A stretch of 64,000 bases of DNA from an uncultured Nitrosomonas sp. (GCA_949281375.1 CASDLT010000038.1:62001-126000); one strand, 5' to 3'; counted from the first letter of the stretch, positions 17,884 to 27,700 are shown. The notes: a model not told the origin generated them from the sequence alone. Numbers and translations are program-made.

Positions 17884-18651
17884 TTACTTGTAATTTTCTT
17901 TCAAAATACTTGTTTTATGCTCCTCAAACTCCTGTTCGGTGATCGCGCCCTTTTCCCTTAATTGCTGCAATCGCTCCAACGCCGACAGCTGACGCTCATT
18001 GCCAGCCTCAGCGACGAATACCTCAGCCTCATTTTTCGTCGGTTGAGTCAGCCCCAGAAAGCTGCCTATCCTTCTAAACACTATTTTGATGAAACGCCAT
18101 AATCTGGGCAAAAACCAGATCGAAAAAACAATGAACACCACAAACAGCACCAAAAATACTTCGGGGTATTTGAGCGCAGCCCAGAGTCCTGAAAACACCA
18201 AAGCATCTCCAGTCAATGACGCCGTCCAGTTTGAAACTGGCTCGGGAGAAGTATTGATCAGCAAACGTGCCCCCGCTTTGGTAGCATGAGTGGTAGCAGC
18301 AATTCCGCCCCCCAGGATCCCTGCGGCGATTTCGAGCGCAGGCGTGACATCACCGACCGCGCCGGCTGCCAGCATCGCACCTGCCGGAATGCGAATAAAA
18401 GTATGGATCGAATCCCAGGTCGAATCCATTCCGGGTATCTTGTCAATGAAAAATTCGATGAAATACATAAGACCCGCTGCCGCAATGACCAATGGATCCT
18501 GCAAAACCGTCAATTCGGCTGGCAATGTGATATGCCCAGCCGCTCCTCCCCAGCCCAGCACCAACAGAACCGCGTACAGATTGATACCGCTTGCCCATGC
18601 AGTACCCATCATCAAGGCTAGTGTAGCTAATAAAGTCTCATACGTTTCCAT
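17884..18651 (-). CDS. DUF4126 membrane protein with C-terminal SHOCT-like motif
   Basis: 255 residues. Residues 1-190 have five or six hydrophobic segments with 'TAWASGINLYAVLLVLGW' and 'GGGIAATTHATKAGARLLIN', characteristic of DUF4126. The last ~35 residues ('LERLQQLREKGAITEQEFE') match the SHOCT short C-terminal oligomerisation motif. Function unknown. It is 20 bp downstream of a uspA-type gene on the same strand, suggesting co-expression, and its stop is 2 bp from the stop of the convergent LpxK-like gene. Confidence 0.8.
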   Translation of the reverse strand: METYETLLATLALMMGTAWASGINLYAVLLVLGWGGAAGHITLPAELTVLQDPLVIAAAGLMYFIEFFIDKIPGMDSTWDSIHTFIRIPAGAMLAAGAVGDVTPALEIAAGILGGGIAATTHATKAGARLLINTSPEPVSNWTASLTGDALVFSGLWAALKYPEVFLVLFVVFIVFSIWFLPRLWRFIKIVFRRIGSFLGLTQPTKNEAEVFVAEAGNERQLSALERLQQLREKGAITEQEFEEHKTSILKENYK

Positions 18652-18671
18652 AATGTTCTACGCCTCTAATG

Positions 18672-19124
18672 TCATCTATCGATCGCACTGCCACGGATAA
18701 GAAGAATAGGGATGTGGGCGGTTCGAACCACGCCTTCCGCAACACTTCCCATCAGCATGCGGTTAAAGCCTGTCCGGCCGTGAGTGCCGATAATGATCAA
18801 ATCCGCCGATAGATTTTTCGCTGCAGTGCTGATCACGTTAGCAGTTCGCTCTCCATGCGCCTCGAGCAGGGTACAGCGAACATTCAGTCCGGCCTGATTC
18901 AGTTTTTGCTGCGCCTGCGCCAGTATTCTTTCACCACTCGATTTCATCGAATCGCGTAATTCGACATAATTGAGGAAATTTTCCTCATCCACATACCCCA
19001 CATCTTCCAGAACATGCACCAATTCGACCTCAGCATGCTGGTGTTGCATAAATTTGATGGCCTCGTTCAGCGCATGTTCGGCAGTTGAGCTGCCATCTAC
19101 CGGAACCAGAATTCGTTGATACAT
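18672..19124 (-). CDS. Universal stress protein, UspA family (ATP-binding type)
   Basis: 150 residues. The ATP-binding signature GX2GX9G(S/T) is present as 'GTHGRTGFNRMLMGSVAE', and the N-terminus 'RILVPVDGSSTAEHAL' is typical. A cytoplasmic stress-responsive nucleotide-binding protein. AGAGGAG lies just before the ATG. It is probably transcribed together with the downstream DUF4126 gene. Confidence 0.93.
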   Translation of the reverse strand: MYQRILVPVDGSSTAEHALNEAIKFMQHQHAEVELVHVLEDVGYVDEENFLNYVELRDSMKSSGERILAQAQQKLNQAGLNVRCTLLEAHGERTANVISTAAKNLSADLIIIGTHGRTGFNRMLMGSVAEGVVRTAHIPILLIRGSAIDR

Positions 19125-19424
19125 GATCTCCTCTCAATAACGTTTATCGTGCAAGAACAAATCCAGCATTCTCACGATAAAATATCTTAGTCTCAATTCA
19201 TCGTTTGCACTGAACTATTTTCGACTTCACCCCCCCAATCTCAACAGCCAGTTCAACGGGTTGATGATTACCATATCTACTGATATGTTTAAAAGAGCGG
19301 TTTAACTATAAAAATACCTTTCATGCGGCGGTTTGTATCACGTCGACAGGTTTTGCTTTAAGCAAATGTATTTACGCCGTTATTGTCAGTGTTTCCGACA
19401 TCTTCAGGCTCAAGGGTGAATTAT
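19125..19424. other. Divergent intergenic region, no gene seen
   Basis: 300 bp between the start of the usp gene and the start of an unknown plus-strand gene. A+T-rich, with an unusual CACCCCCCCAATC run near 19230. No convincing small ORF, tRNA or hairpin. It presumably holds the promoters of both flanking genes. Confidence 0.5.
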
Positions 19425-19958
19425 ATGGCTTTCATTGCAGAATCCATCACAACTTTTTATGACCCGCAACAAGACCGGCTCAATTTACTTTTCGTCAACA
19501 AAGAAAAAAAGCAACTTATCGGCGAGATGGTACGGCGGCTTCTGAAAAATTTATTGACCCACCTTCCCGAATGGCTGACGCTCCTGCACCACAGTAATTC
19601 GTTGCCGCAAACCGCTGAGCAGCTATGGCACATTCATCATCTGCACCATCAAGTTTCTCAGCAATCGGTTGCAGTCACCTATGATAAAGTGCGGCCTCAT
19701 GAACAATTCGAGTCATTTCTCATTGATACCATCCATTTTGCGAAAGCCCATCGGAATACTGAAGATCCCAAGATCAGGCTCGCCTTCGTGAATGCAGCCA
19801 AAACCATTGAAGTGGTTTTTATTCTTACCCCATCACAGTTGCATAAATTACTGGGAGAGATTCTCAAACAGGTCAAAACATGGGATATCCACAATCCATG
19901 GGAAGAAAAGACCACATACCCTGTTCTCTCAGCCCCTAAGCGTGAAATTTTGCATTAA
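19425..19958 (+). CDS. Protein of unknown function
   Basis: 177 residues from ATG 19425, preceded by AAGGGTG; an in-frame TTG at 19383 is less likely. The protein starts 'MAFIAESITTFYDPQQDRLN', has no signal peptide or membrane helix, and is rich in His, Leu and Lys. A His-rich stretch 'LWHIHHLHHQ' lies near residue 72. I do not recognise a family. The opening 'ITTFYDPQQDRLNLLF' followed by a helical middle may be a small alpha/beta fold. It precedes smbP by 217 bp on the same strand. Confidence 0.65.
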   Translation: MAFIAESITTFYDPQQDRLNLLFVNKEKKQLIGEMVRRLLKNLLTHLPEWLTLLHHSNSLPQTAEQLWHIHHLHHQVSQQSVAVTYDKVRPHEQFESFLIDTIHFAKAHRNTEDPKIRLAFVNAAKTIEVVFILTPSQLHKLLGEILKQVKTWDIHNPWEEKTTYPVLSAPKREILH

Positions 19959-20175
19959 TGGGCTTAAGCCGGCGAGGTTTCGTCATGGAGCCCGTCAAAA
20001 TTAAAATCAACGTTATTATATTTTTCCATGATCTGTGATATAACTAAACCATGTACTGATCAAGGAAGAAAAAAACAGTATGAGAAAGCCTCTTCCTGAG
20101 TAGATAGTTGATTAGTACAGTTTGCAAAACATTCGCATTTTTAATGGATCAGCATAATAAAAAGGAGTAACTGTC

Positions 20176-20520
20176 ATGCGAGCTATATCAACAACAATCG
20201 TAACCGGAACGTTAATTTTATTTCTAAGCACCTCAGTCATGGCTTCAGATGCTGGACATACTTCAGAAGCCATGGAGCATGCTGGTAAAGCTCAGGCGCA
20301 CGGAGAAATGGGACATGCCAAGGATGCTTTACAGCACGCCAAAGACAGTCTGGCACATGCCAAATCTGCAGGCAAAGAACACGCTGATGCTCATAAACAC
20401 ATGGACGAAGCCATCAAGCACCTCGAAGAAGCCATCAAACATGCCGAAATGGGTCATGGCAGCGAATCAGCCAAGCACTCGGAAGAAGCGATGAAACACA
20501 TGCGCCAATCAGGCCATTAA
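20176..20520 (+). CDS. smbP: Small metal-binding protein SmbP
   Basis: 114 residues. The signal peptide ends near 'TSVMAS', giving a ~90-residue periplasmic protein with 15 His, almost no aromatics, and imperfect seven-residue repeats of the form A-x-x-H-A-x-x (for example 'ALQHAKDSLAHAK', 'AIKHLEEAIKHAE'). It would form a His-lined helical bundle. SmbP was described from Nitrosomonas europaea as a periplasmic copper-binding protein, and the pattern here fits. A clear AAAGGAG precedes the ATG. It appears monocistronic, with a strong hairpin behind it. Confidence 0.93.
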   Translation: MRAISTTIVTGTLILFLSTSVMASDAGHTSEAMEHAGKAQAHGEMGHAKDALQHAKDSLAHAKSAGKEHADAHKHMDEAIKHLEEAIKHAEMGHGSESAKHSEEAMKHMRQSGH

Positions 20521-20533
20521 TCAGCTTTAATCG

Positions 20534-20573
20534 CTCAATTAGCTCTCGGGTGTTAAGAAGAGAGCTAATTGAG
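20534..20573 (+). terminator. Strong hairpin after smbP (terminator candidate)
   Basis: A perfect 14-bp inverted repeat: CTCAATTAGCTCTC at 20534-20547 and GAGAGCTAATTGAG at 20560-20573, with a 12-base loop, 13 bp after the smbP stop. No clean T-tract follows, so it may stabilise the 3' end rather than act as a classical intrinsic terminator. Confidence 0.6.
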
Positions 20574-20649
20574 AAAATCCTTTCGTCATAATCTACAACT
20601 CCATTGCTTTCTCACTGTTTTCAACGATAAGTCTCTTCGGTTCAATTAT

Positions 20650-21405
20650 TTAAAATAACTTGAATTCCGCAAGCAAAGGCGTGTGATCTGACAGACGCCG
20701 CCACGGTTGGCCTTGTAAATGCGTGCAGTCGATGACGTCTAGACCACGAAAATAAATTCGATCCATCGTCAGTACCGGAAACCAGGCAGGAAAAGTACGC
20801 GCATAGGTACCGTGCATATTTTTGAAAACTTCCCTGACGCCCAGATCATGGTGCAAATGATACTCGGCCCGCCCACGCCAATCATTGAAATCACCGGCGA
20901 TGATCAGCGGCTCATGATCCGGAACATGCGATTTAATGCGCTTGACCAACGTGGACAATTGGCGTTCTCTTTCCAGCGCAAACAAACCAAGATGAACACA
21001 GATCATATGCAGCTTCTGATCAATTCCGGGAATTTGCAAAGTACCGTGCAATAAGCTACGACTCGCAAAATGCAGCATCGACACATTAATGTTCTCCCAG
21101 TCGACAAAGGGATATTTGCTCAGAATGGCGTTGCCGTGATGTCCAGACTCATAAATAACATTCTTGCCGTAAGCATGATGATGCCATACTTGATCTGCTA
21201 GAAATTCAAACTGCCGGATACTGGACTCAGCTTCGAAACCACTTCTGGCTAACGTATGTTCACCGTGGACCTCCTGCAGAAACACCACATCGGCATTAAT
21301 ATGACGAATAGTTTCTTTTATGTCATGCAGAATATACCGCAAGTTCGTCGCGCTGAATCCCTTATGGATGTTATAGGTCAAAACTCGTATCGAAGTGCCG
21401 GACAT
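20650..21405 (-). CDS. Endonuclease/exonuclease/phosphatase (EEP) family protein, YbhP-like
   Basis: 251 residues. EEP metal and catalytic motifs: 'RVLTYNIHKGF' (Asn), 'ADVVFLQEVHGE' (Glu), 'IIAGDFNDWRG' (DxN) and 'RLSDHTPLLAEF' (SDH). No signal peptide. In enterobacteria the relative YbhP lies beside a cardiolipin synthase. Here the divergent neighbour is a CDP-alcohol phosphatidyltransferase, so a role in phospholipid metabolism is plausible but inferred. Confidence 0.85.
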   Translation of the reverse strand: MSGTSIRVLTYNIHKGFSATNLRYILHDIKETIRHINADVVFLQEVHGEHTLARSGFEAESSIRQFEFLADQVWHHHAYGKNVIYESGHHGNAILSKYPFVDWENINVSMLHFASRSLLHGTLQIPGIDQKLHMICVHLGLFALERERQLSTLVKRIKSHVPDHEPLIIAGDFNDWRGRAEYHLHHDLGVREVFKNMHGTYARTFPAWFPVLTMDRIYFRGLDVIDCTHLQGQPWRRLSDHTPLLAEFKLF

Positions 21406-21683
21406 GGGAATTAAGAATTTTTGCGTTATTTGCTCGTCATACTATACAAATTTCTTTTAAAACGCGCTAAAAAATAGCTGGGGCAGTCATAAAAATAGAA
21501 ATTGAATCAAATACCGGAGCTGGCAACAACCAATGAACGGTTAGAATGCAATAAAGAGCAGAAGGCCGGAGTAAAGGAGTTTTCAGAGAATTTATGGAAG
21601 ATATTGAAAATAATAGCAAACATTCCATAATCGTTCGTTGAGATTCAACGATTGAATTTACACTAACACGACGAGCCAAGATA

Positions 21684-22280
21684 ATGAAATCCTCTAATAA
21701 TCCGATCGTCAATGCACCCAACGGTATTAGCCTGATTCGAATCTGTCTGGCGCCGCTACTGTTTTATTTTGCGCTCGCTCACCAATCGGGTTGGTTTTTC
21801 ATCGTGCTGGGGGGGGCTATCTTTACCGATGTGCTGGACGGATTTCTAGCACGTAAATTCAATCAAATCACCCCGCTCGGCTCACGACTGGATAGCTGGG
21901 GAGATTTCATCATCTATTCAACCATGGCGATCTGCGCCTGGATATTATGGCCCGACGTCATACGCCGCGAATTCCCTTATTTCATTGTTGCAATACTCAG
22001 TTTCACGCTGCCTGTTCTGGTAGGTTTCATCAAATTCCATACCATCATCAGCTATCACACCTGGAGCGTCAAAATTGCCGTTGCCCTCACTGTACTCGGC
22101 TATATCCTGCTGTTTACTGGCCTGCTCGACTGGCCTTTCCGCATTGCCGTCATGGTCTGCGTTTATGCTGCCATTGAAGAAATCACCATTACCTTATTGA
22201 TACAGAAGCCATTAGTGGATGTCAGAACGGTATGGCAAGCCCTTAAATTCAGGCGGCAACAAAAAAACGATCACGTATGA
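21684..22280 (+). CDS. CDP-alcohol phosphatidyltransferase family membrane protein
   Basis: 198 residues with about five or six membrane helices. The family signature D-G-x2-A-R-x8-G-x3-D-x3-D is complete in 'DGFLARKFNQITPLGSRLD' and the following 'SWGD'. Such enzymes join a CDP-activated lipid to an alcohol (glycerophosphate, serine, inositol or similar). The acceptor is not evident from the sequence. 'APNGISLIRICLAPLLF' at the start resembles PgsA-like members. Confidence 0.85.
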   Translation: MKSSNNPIVNAPNGISLIRICLAPLLFYFALAHQSGWFFIVLGGAIFTDVLDGFLARKFNQITPLGSRLDSWGDFIIYSTMAICAWILWPDVIRREFPYFIVAILSFTLPVLVGFIKFHTIISYHTWSVKIAVALTVLGYILLFTGLLDWPFRIAVMVCVYAAIEEITITLLIQKPLVDVRTVWQALKFRRQQKNDHV

Positions 22281-22390
22281 CGATCGTGCCGCTGACCATG
22301 ACTCCGCAATCAAAGTGTTTTGCTATCATCGCAGCCTCAAGCCAGTGTATGATCGAACTCCACTTTACCTCATAAATAAAAAAATAAGTC

Positions 22391-23623
22391 ATGCACAGCG
22401 CCTCGCAAATCAATATCCTCATTCTTGACGACGATCCTTTCATACTCAAGATGCTGACCAAAATGCTGGCAAATCAAGGCTTCACCAAGGTCAGCACATG
22501 CGATAACGGCCGTGATGCCCTCACATTGATCGATCACCCCGATACGCGCCCCAACCTCATTATGCTGGATCTCAACATGCCCGATATGGATGGCATTGAA
22601 TTCGTCCGGTATCTGGTTGAGCATCAGTATCAAGGCCATCTTGTCCTTGTCAGTGGAGAGGATGAGCGCATGTTGAAAACCGCTGAAAAATTGGTTCACG
22701 CCCATCAAATACCGATGCTCGGGTATCTGCACAAACCCGTTACACCGGATAAACTCGCCGCTATTTTGAACACCTGGAAACCACATGCGGCAGAAAATCC
22801 ATCACCAACCAATCACAAACTGTACAGCGCTGAAGAACTTCGCACGGCCATCGAGCAACACGAACTGGTCAATTATTATCAGCCCAAGGTATCGGTCAGA
22901 ACCGGCGACGTCATTGGCGTCGAGACCCTGGTCCGCTGGCATCATGCCACCGATGGACTGATATTTCCCGATCGCTTCATTCACATCGCGGAAGAAAATC
23001 ACCTCATCAATGAACTGACCACACTAGTGTTGACAAATGCCTTGAATCAGGCCAAATCATGGCATCAAAGCGGCCTGATGCTGCGCGTCGCCATCAATGT
23101 TTCGATGGACAATCTGGCGTCACTGGATTTTCAGGATCTGGTCGTGAATCTGGTAACTGAGGCAGGTCTTTCGCCGCAGAGCATCGTGCTTGAAGTGACT
23201 GAAAGCCAGGTCATGGGGGCGGATGCGCGTGTTCCGCTCGAAATCCTGAGCCGACTGCGACTGAAGAGATTTCACTTGTCGATTGATGATTTTGGTACCG
23301 GCCATTCCTCGATGGCGCAATTGCGTGACATTCCATTTGATGAACTCAAAATCGACCAGGGCTTTGTGCATCGCGCCTGGGCGGATGCCACGCTGCGCGC
23401 AATCTACGATGCCAGTTTATCGATGGCCAAACAGCTCGACATGGAAACCGTGGCGGAGGGCGTCGAAGATCAGCAGGACTGGGAGTTGCTCCGACAGACC
23501 GGCTGCGATCTGGCGCAAGGCAATTTTGTTTCAAAGCCGCTTCTGGGTGCAGAATTCCCGAACTGGGTGGCAAGCTGGAAGCAGCGGGTACGCACCGAGC
23601 TACTCCTTCAATCCGGGAATTGA
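22391..23623 (+). CDS. Response regulator with EAL (c-di-GMP phosphodiesterase) output domain
   Basis: 410 residues. The receiver domain (about 8-125) has the acidic triplet 'LILDDDPF' and phosphoacceptor Asp60 in 'MLDLNMPDMDG'. The EAL domain (about 148-400) has the signature as 'VETLVRW' (ETL instead of EAL, Glu kept), 'DDFGTGHSSM', 'LKIDQGFV' and 'ETVAEGVED', so metal-binding and catalytic residues look present and activity is plausible. It probably lowers c-di-GMP when phosphorylated. It runs tail to tail with a large hybrid kinase gene 31 bp away, a possible cognate partner. Confidence 0.93.
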   Translation: MHSASQINILILDDDPFILKMLTKMLANQGFTKVSTCDNGRDALTLIDHPDTRPNLIMLDLNMPDMDGIEFVRYLVEHQYQGHLVLVSGEDERMLKTAEKLVHAHQIPMLGYLHKPVTPDKLAAILNTWKPHAAENPSPTNHKLYSAEELRTAIEQHELVNYYQPKVSVRTGDVIGVETLVRWHHATDGLIFPDRFIHIAEENHLINELTTLVLTNALNQAKSWHQSGLMLRVAINVSMDNLASLDFQDLVVNLVTEAGLSPQSIVLEVTESQVMGADARVPLEILSRLRLKRFHLSIDDFGTGHSSMAQLRDIPFDELKIDQGFVHRAWADATLRAIYDASLSMAKQLDMETVAEGVEDQQDWELLRQTGCDLAQGNFVSKPLLGAEFPNWVASWKQRVRTELLLQSGN

Positions 23624-23654
23624 CTGGCCATCCTGTAAGCATAGCCTGATGGCT

Positions 23655-26600
23655 TCACTGTTTTACCTGCCGGGCCGTCAAGAAAGTATCTACCTTGGCA
23701 AGCTCCGCATCAAAACGCGGCAGTAAAGCTGCCAGCGCGTGCGCATCGTTGTTCTTTCCAGCCACTTCCATATCGGCGCACAATTCACCCAGCGCGAGCG
23801 CGCCAACCGAACGTGACGATGACTTCAGCTTATGCGCAATCGAACCTACCGATGGGTAGCGCCCGGACTGGTAGGCCTCTCTGAGTTCCGCAGCCGCTTT
23901 CGCCACACTGGCCTGGTAGTCCTGCAGCATTTCATCGATCGTTACCGGATCATCGCCGACAAGTTCCTCCAGTACATGAATATCGACCGGCAATGCGGTC
24001 AGGTCTTCATGCTCGACTGAGCCTAGGGCTGGGGTGGTTGGCTTAGTTTCGGCAGCCGGCTTGGGAACAGCCAGATATTTCTCCAATACGAGCCGCAGAT
24101 CTTCAAGCTGAGCCGGTTTGCTCAAATAATCATCCATTCCGACGCTCAGGCAATGCTCTTTTTCACCTTTCAACGCATTCGCGGTCAATGCAATGATGGG
24201 TATATGTTTCTGGCCAGCTTCCCGAACACGAACATTCTTGGTTAATTCGAAACCATCCATTTCCGGCATATGCAGATCAGTGAGCAGCAAGGCATATTCA
24301 CCATTCTGCATGCGTTTCAGCGCTTCGCTGCCATCATTTGCAATATCTGCTGCGTAACCCAATAAATTCATCTGCTGCTTGATCACCTTTTGGTTGATAT
24401 CGTTATCTTCGGCGATCAGGATCAGCTTACCCTGTCGTATCGCATCATCGCGTGAAATCGCCTTGGGCGCAGACTTGTTCACCGTTACCGTTGAGGCTTT
24501 TTCGTCGCTGGCATCGACCCTGCCCGCTGCAATCGCCATGGCTCGCAGTAGCGATTGACGATACATGACGTCCCCATCCAGGGTAACGATGTCGATGCCT
24601 TCGATACGCGCTTTGCGGCGGCGTCCACGTTTGATGATGACGAAGTGCGGTTCAATATCGGATTGCTGCGGCGCTTGCTGGGTTCCTGTCAATGCCTGAG
24701 ACCGAGTCGCGAAAATTTTTCGCAGTTCGTCGATGGATGGCCCGTCTTGTCCTCCATCGATGACCACCAGCCATAAACCGGGAACCAGCGTCGGAATGAG
24801 CTCGCGCAGTGAATTGAGATCTTCTGTCAGCTCCACGGCTGCACCGGCGCTTTTGAGATACACCGCCAGATCACTGCTCAAGTCCTCGGAATTACTCAGG
24901 ATGATGCTATTCAAACCGCTGAGATCCTCGATCTTATGATCTGTCACCGAAGATGGTGGCAATGGTTTGAAAGGCATCTGGATCATGAAAGTGGATCCTT
25001 GCTGAGGCTCGCTCTGTACCGCAATCTCGGCATCCATCAGCTCAGCCAGATGATGTGAAATTGCCAGCCCCAGTCCGGTGCCGCCGAAACGCCGCGTGGT
25101 GGAAGGATCGCCTTGCGAGAACGACTTGAAGAGCTTTTCCTGTGTTTCCTTATTCATGCCGATGCCATTATCGGTCACCTGAAAACTGATCACGACTTCA
25201 TCCGGGCGCGTTTCCGTCAATAATACCCGCACCGATACTTTTCCGGGCTTATCCGGTTTGTTGCTGGAAAACTTGATGGCGTTATTGATGATATTGACCA
25301 GCACTTGACGCAAACGCAGCGGATCGCCGAGTACATTGTCAGGAATGGCTGGATCGATGAATAACGTCAGCTCGACTTTCTTGCTGAGCGCCAAGTGCGC
25401 CAGCATCCCGCACGCGTTCTCGACGACGCTGACCAGGCGCATTGGAATTTTTTCAATCTCCAGCTTACCGGCTTCAATCTTGGAAAAATCAAGAATATCT
25501 TCAATAATCGCCAGCAAGGCATACGCCGAATCACGGATCAGATTGGCCATTTCCATCTGATAGCCGCTCAGACTGGTCTGCCGCAATACATCGATCATGC
25601 CGATCACGCCATTCATCGGTGTGCGGATTTCGTGACTCATGGCCGCCAGAAACGACGATTTGGCTCTGCTCGCCTGTTCGGCGTCGATTCTGGCTTGCTT
25701 GAGATCGTTCATGATGCGCACATGTTCGCGAATGTCGCGCATGACACCGGTAAAATGGCGCTTTCCGCCGACAAAATATTCGCTCACCGCCAGATACAGC
25801 TCAATGCGTTCGCCATTCTTGCGCACGCCTTCCACTTCGCGCCCCAGACCGATGCCATGCGAACCCGACAGATAGGGCCTGCCGACATATTCCTGACCAT
25901 GCCCGGTGCGGCAATAATTCTGCATGTAACCGATATGCTTGCTGCGGTCCGGTTCGGGCACGATAATGGCAATGTTCTGTCCGACCATCTCATCGCGGTC
26001 ATAACCGAACAATTTTTCCATGACCGGATTTGTCGATAGAATGATTCCGATTTCATCGGTCGTCACCACGCAATCGACCATATGTTCAACGATCGAGCGG
26101 GTTTCTTCTTCTTTGACGGCCAGCGCGCTATTGACGCGCTGCAAATCAGCCGTTCGATCCTCCACGCGCTGTTCCAGCTCCTGATTCAGTTGTAACAGGT
26201 TGTTTTGCGCCTTGTTCCGTTCCTCATTGCTCGCACTCAAGCGTTCAACCATGGTATTGAAGGTCTGCGCCAGTTGCTGCATCTCATCCCAGCCCGTGCT
26301 GGCCACCCGCTGATGCAAATTGCCTGCCGATATTTCCTGCGCGCTCTGGTTGAGCTGATTGATGGGTTTGACCACGCGGCGGTTAAACAAAATTGCGCCA
26401 ATCAACGCCGCCATCAAAGTGATCATCAGACTCATGAGTCCGACAAAATGTACTTCATACACAGACGCGAAGGCTTCGTCGGCGTCGATGTGCACGACGA
26501 TTCCCCACTTCATGCGCGGCAGATAGCGCCACGCCGCGACCACTTCCTTACCGCGATAATCCATTGTCAACGCACCGCCTGATTCACCGCTCAGAGCGCT

Positions 26601-27395
26601 TTTGATGGCATCGGACAAGGGCGGCTGGTTCAACGGTATTCTTCGTTCCAGCGCAGCGTTGGGATCGAATTTCAGCGGCGCCATGACTAATGCGTTTTGG
26701 TCGTCTTCAACACGAGCCACGACCGTTTCGCCGCTATCGGTCAATCCGACATTATTGGCGATCACGGTAAACACGCGCTGGCTGAAGATTTGCAGCGCCA
26801 GCACGCCTTTGAGGTCTCCATTGATGATGATCGGGGTTGCCACGAATGCGGCAATGGCACCTTTGGAAGGCCCATAACGCTCAAAATCGGATATGGTCTC
26901 TTCCCGTGTGCTCAAGGCATGGCGCGCAACTTTGCCCAATCCGGTATTGCTGTATGTCCCAGTAAATAAATTGGTCGCAAAATCAGATTCGTGCGCCTGC
27001 GAATAAACGATATCTCCGCGCGGGGAAATCAGGAACAAATCATAATATTTCGCTTCATTCACGAAACGCCAGTAATTCTCGCGATAACCGGCATCCAGAC
27101 GACGATATTCGTCAGAATCGACCCCTTTTTCTTCGAAGACGCGCGAGATGTTGACCATGGCCTCATGCGTCGTGCTGGCGTCACGCAATAATCTCGCGTC
27201 CAGCAAGCGTTCTTTAAGATAACTGTCAATTTGCTCGACTTTTTTATCGGCAATGGCAGACACATTGCGAATGGCGGATTTCTTGATTTCTTTTTCAAAC
27301 GAATGCAGCAATGTGTTACCTATCATCACGATAGGCAGCAGTGAAACCAACGTGAACCAAACGGCAAAGCGCTGCGTAAGCGACGTAAATTTCAT
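23655..27395 (-). CDS. Hybrid sensor histidine kinase (Cache-like sensor, HAMP, PAS, HisKA, HATPase, receiver-like, receiver, Hpt)
   Basis: 1246 residues. Order: TM near 11-30, periplasmic double-Cache-like sensor (40-310), TM near 318-340, HAMP (340-395), coiled coil, PAS (435-550, 'VDCVVTTDEIGIILSTN'), HisKA with 'AAMSHEIRTPMNG' (His near 588), HATPase with 'NIINNAIKFSS' and 'GGTGLGLAIS', a divergent receiver-like segment (830-950), a canonical receiver with 'LLLTDLHMPEMDG' (Asp near 1038), and a C-terminal Hpt with 'AHKLKSSSRSVGA' (His near 1187). A BarA/ArcB-type phosphorelay kinase whose final Hpt must pass phosphate to a separate regulator. AAGGAGGA precedes the ATG. Confidence 0.95.
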   Translation of the reverse strand: MKFTSLTQRFAVWFTLVSLLPIVMIGNTLLHSFEKEIKKSAIRNVSAIADKKVEQIDSYLKERLLDARLLRDASTTHEAMVNISRVFEEKGVDSDEYRRLDAGYRENYWRFVNEAKYYDLFLISPRGDIVYSQAHESDFATNLFTGTYSNTGLGKVARHALSTREETISDFERYGPSKGAIAAFVATPIIINGDLKGVLALQIFSQRVFTVIANNVGLTDSGETVVARVEDDQNALVMAPLKFDPNAALERRIPLNQPPLSDAIKSALSGESGGALTMDYRGKEVVAAWRYLPRMKWGIVVHIDADEAFASVYEVHFVGLMSLMITLMAALIGAILFNRRVVKPINQLNQSAQEISAGNLHQRVASTGWDEMQQLAQTFNTMVERLSASNEERNKAQNNLLQLNQELEQRVEDRTADLQRVNSALAVKEEETRSIVEHMVDCVVTTDEIGIILSTNPVMEKLFGYDRDEMVGQNIAIIVPEPDRSKHIGYMQNYCRTGHGQEYVGRPYLSGSHGIGLGREVEGVRKNGERIELYLAVSEYFVGGKRHFTGVMRDIREHVRIMNDLKQARIDAEQASRAKSSFLAAMSHEIRTPMNGVIGMIDVLRQTSLSGYQMEMANLIRDSAYALLAIIEDILDFSKIEAGKLEIEKIPMRLVSVVENACGMLAHLALSKKVELTLFIDPAIPDNVLGDPLRLRQVLVNIINNAIKFSSNKPDKPGKVSVRVLLTETRPDEVVISFQVTDNGIGMNKETQEKLFKSFSQGDPSTTRRFGGTGLGLAISHHLAELMDAEIAVQSEPQQGSTFMIQMPFKPLPPSSVTDHKIEDLSGLNSIILSNSEDLSSDLAVYLKSAGAAVELTEDLNSLRELIPTLVPGLWLVVIDGGQDGPSIDELRKIFATRSQALTGTQQAPQQSDIEPHFVIIKRGRRRKARIEGIDIVTLDGDVMYRQSLLRAMAIAAGRVDASDEKASTVTVNKSAPKAISRDDAIRQGKLILIAEDNDINQKVIKQQMNLLGYAADIANDGSEALKRMQNGEYALLLTDLHMPEMDGFELTKNVRVREAGQKHIPIIALTANALKGEKEHCLSVGMDDYLSKPAQLEDLRLVLEKYLAVPKPAAETKPTTPALGSVEHEDLTALPVDIHVLEELVGDDPVTIDEMLQDYQASVAKAAAELREAYQSGRYPSVGSIAHKLKSSSRSVGALALGELCADMEVAGKNNDAHALAALLPRFDAELAKVDTFLTARQVKQ

Positions 27396-27700
27396 CAGTT
27401 CCTCCTTTCAACCTGAACAACGGAACAGGCTGACGATTCAGTGGGAACGCTGTATTTTCAAGGAAGCGCGCTGAAACTACTGCACTCGCTCATTCTTCAG
27501 GACTTCCTGCAAGAGCTTAGAAAGACGGGATCCAGCGTATCGTTCGACCTATCATATCATGCGGTCGCCGAAGCAAAACACAGGTGTTTCCCGCGTGTGC
27601 AATGATGCTTAGCAGGAAAGTGGCATGAGAGTATGAACTGATTACCGCGGATAAAAAAAGAAAATGATGAGATGGGTTTACCGTCAGCGATGGCAATCGC
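27396..27700. other. Intergenic region, no gene seen
   Basis: 305 bp between the M1-like peptidase stop and the hybrid kinase start, both on the minus strand. A small inverted repeat (AGCGATTGCCATCGCT, near 27689-27704) overlaps the peptidase stop region, and an A-rich tract at 27653-27665 would read as a T-tract on the minus strand about 25 bp later. A weak terminator at best. No ORF of interest. Confidence 0.4.
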
